Shown here piece by piece: positions 62,201 through 64,000 of a stretch of 64,000 nucleotides of DNA. A model generated the notes under the pieces. The model did not search any database. It was given only the letters and a program-made list of their open reading frames with translations, and had not been told where the DNA came from. The first letter of the stretch is position 1; each line of letters begins with the position of its first letter. Position numbers and translations under genes: made by a program. The DNA lies in NCBI GenBank assembly GCA_038496445.1, contig JALMLS010000268.1, positions 124,001-188,000 of the forward strand. The letters run 5' to 3'. The stretch is from Trichosphaerium sp. ATCC 40318 (taxonomy: Eukaryota > Discosea > Flabellinia > Trichosidae).

Positions 62201-63545
62201 TCCTCTCAAATTCAAATCTACTGCTGAGGCTCTTTTTGCGCGCTGGTTCAAAAGTCCTTTCAAAGCAAAAGATCCACGCATAAATGCAGGTTCTACATAA
62301 AATTATTAGAACGTTAAACGAAGAACAGATGAAAGTAAGAAGCTGCCAAAAAAAAAAAATACTTGCCCTTTTTCTTTCTGACCATGTTTATCGCAGGAGG
62401 AAACAGACTATTCACCTGTTGGTCCAAGTCTATCGCAGTTTTGTGCGAATAATTAACTGCAGTATGAGTCTCCAAACTTAATCCTGAAGAGTGTTTGTTA
62501 AACAAACAAGACATAGAAAGTAATAAAAAAAATAAAAAAAAATGAAAACAATACAAACCTCTTGTTACTCTACAAAGGCTAATAATAATATCACGTATAA
62601 GACTTGTAGACATGCAACTCTTTTCCATCATTTGACCGCCATCAATGTAAATTTTCAACTGAAAGCGAGAGGTGAATAAAAAAACCTTTTTTTTTCAAAG
62701 GATTAGAACGCACAGTTGTACGCGGAGACGTTGAAGCGCCCAATAATGGTTGTTTTTGCATAGAAAAACAAGAAGCCAGTGCTCTTGATGACATATTATG
62801 AAGTGAGGAGCGTCTTAGCATCATATTACCAGAGCCATCAGTGGTGAGACCGTATTTACGCCTAACTGATTTAACATTGTTGCGAAATAACTGAAAAAAA
62901 TCGAAATTCAAAAAAAAAAAAATGATCGCAAATTGCTAGGCTGACTGCTTTAAAAATACAACATACCCTTGTGACCATGATACAGTAGTGAATTGGTTTT
63001 GCGAGTATAGTTTACTGCATAATCTAACCCAGTAAGGGCTATCTTCGGGAATGTCGGCGTTCTTTTTAATCGTTATGAAGTGTCTGAAGCGTAAGGAATG
63101 CTAATACGTACCCAAATTGGACTGGATTTGAGAGAAAAAGTCCTTTCAACTTTTTCTCGCTTTAGATCTTCGCCTGTATGAGGTAAGAACGTATTTACAC
63201 GCGAATGACAATAAAATTTAAGCGCTGGCAACTTTTTTAATTGGTATGCACCTTTTTTAGGGAACGTGTGCGCAGCAGCTGTTTCTTCTGGTATGTAATC
63301 GATGCTATTGTATAAATCCTCCCATTCATCTATTTGAATAAGTTGTGTTGCGAATAGTACCTTGTTAACGCACCTAAGCGAACAGGAGGTAATTCAAGCT
63401 CTAATCTACGACGTGATGGTTGCTAAATTTTATTATTACAACGAGTCACTTGCGCTCGGTAAACGCTAGTTTTACTCACCAGGCGTTTATCTAAGGCTAA
63501 ATAGCGTTTGCCATCGTTTGGTTTTTCAGCGGAGTTGTTGGCCAT
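56248..63545 (-). CDS. DOCK family guanine-nucleotide exchange factor, zizimin/DOCK-C/D type
   Basis: About 7.3 kb with more than 20 short introns. ATG 63545 (MANNSAEKPNDGKRYLALDK). The DHR-1/C2 region includes NIVYIYPQTLQM, VRVSLMEGE, IFGKSFEPKFVNEG and FPDEIKINLP. A long helical middle (59-60.5 kb) follows. The C-terminal DHR-2 domain includes TNYKLAIEVYSVLETLHKTQ, YYRVTYLGKLWGETNGLSYI, FLFETAIKVEVSKNEE, RRKTIFKTKHSFPHFLNRVL and LQGSVVP followed by VNCGPLAICSIFLKPG and FVKLCGFALKLNNSLI. R+KTI.....FP.....R and the C-terminal VNxGP match DOCK6-11/zizimin, which activate Cdc42 or Rac. The catalytic valine of the nucleotide sensor falls in the VNCGPLA segment. Inferred role: actin-driven motility. 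Confidence 0.92.
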
Positions 63546-63839
63546 GATATAAACACTCAGACGTTACTAACGCGATTTAGGGTACGCATAAGGCAAAATG
63601 CCTGTTGTCCTTTTTGTAAATGGAACTTTGTTTACCGAACTTTTTTGACTAATATAACACCGCAACGAACGACAACGCCACCGCGTGCGTTGGATTAACA
63701 TTTGCCTGCTTAAACGCAAACTAGCCGTTTATTATTTCTCCTTGTTTTGCATACATTATTGCAATAACGATCAAACGCTTATACGATCACAACGTCAGGT
63801 GCCTAATATCTTTAGAAGTGAAGGTTGCGGGTATTTTTA

Positions 63840-64000
63840 CTATACCTCCTTTTTGACCTTCTCAATGTCCCAAATGATAAAGTTACCATCTAAACCAGAC
63901 GTAGAGAACGTTTTCACCTACAAAAAACAATTAAAAAAAAAACAAACGAAAAACAAAGCAATTTTAAACGCACGGTATCGCCATCTTTCTCTCTTATCTG
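63840..64000 (-). CDS. WD40 protein, ARPC1-like, C-terminal part
   Basis: The last exons of a minus-strand gene entering from beyond the window. After an intron near 63.92-63.97 kb the sequence reads VKTFSTSGLDGNFIIWDIEK and ends KVKKEV with TAG at 63842-63840. The preceding exon gives IREKDGDT. F.TSG.DG...IWD..., at the very C-terminus, is how ARPC1 (p40/p41 subunit of the Arp2/3 complex) ends. The Arp2/3 complex nucleates branched actin. Too little is visible to exclude another WD40 protein. Confidence 0.6.

Overview
This is nuclear DNA of a compact, AT-rich eukaryotic genome. Nearly every gene is split by many very short introns, mostly about 40-60 nt, bounded by GT...AG and often opening with GTACGT or GTAAGT. 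AATAAA signals follow several stop codons. No bacterial operons, CRISPR arrays, rRNA or tRNA genes were seen. The gene set (proteasome beta-1, filamin-like protein, zizimin-type DOCK, ARPC1-like WD40, ADF-H/drebrin-like protein, MICAL-type monooxygenase, Roco proteins, F-box/LRR and BTB-like expansions) suits a free-living, probably amoeboid unicellular eukaryote. I cannot name the lineage from sequence alone.

Layout. 0-0.55 kb: C-terminus of an LRR protein. 0.8-4.7 kb (minus): an EF-hand/MICAL-type flavin monooxygenase and an ADF-homology protein. 5.4-7.3 kb (plus): a single-pass membrane protein with a DNRLRE-like ectodomain. 7.6-9.0 kb (minus): TatD nuclease. 9.3-14.4 kb (plus): an LRR-Roc-COR-PARP protein. 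14.6-18.5 kb (minus): mitochondrial isoleucyl-tRNA synthetase. 18.8-27.9 kb: four copies of a BTB-like family, the first inverted, separated by non-coding DNA rich in near-perfect palindromes. 28.0-29.5 kb (minus): F-box/LRR protein. 29.9-34.6 kb: proteasome beta-1 and a filamin-like gene, head to head. 35.0-42.6 kb: an F-box protein, two small unrecognised genes, a secreted sulfatase and a secreted DUF4397-like protein. 43.1-49.3 kb (plus): a second Roco-PARP gene carrying MORN repeats instead of LRRs. 49.6-52.7 kb: a thioredoxin-fold-like gene and an unrecognised propeller-like gene. 52.8-54.7 kb (minus): a mitochondrial sirtuin followed by MORN_2 (YwqK-type) repeats that may be spliced onto it. 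55.1-56.0 kb (minus): a third F-box/LRR gene. 56.2-63.5 kb (minus): a DOCK exchange factor. 63.8-64.0 kb: the end of an ARPC1-like gene.

The most unusual content is the pair of multidomain genes that join a Roc-COR GTPase to an apparently complete ADP-ribosyltransferase (PARP) domain and a C-terminal receiver-like domain, each with a different N-terminal repeat sensor. They share an intron in the same phase inside the P-loop, so they descend from one ancestor and exchanged N-terminal modules. Two themes recur. One is actin and cell-shape control (MICAL, ADF-H, filamin, DOCK, ARPC1). The other is expanded recognition or adaptor families (F-box/LRR, F-box, BTB-like, Roco).
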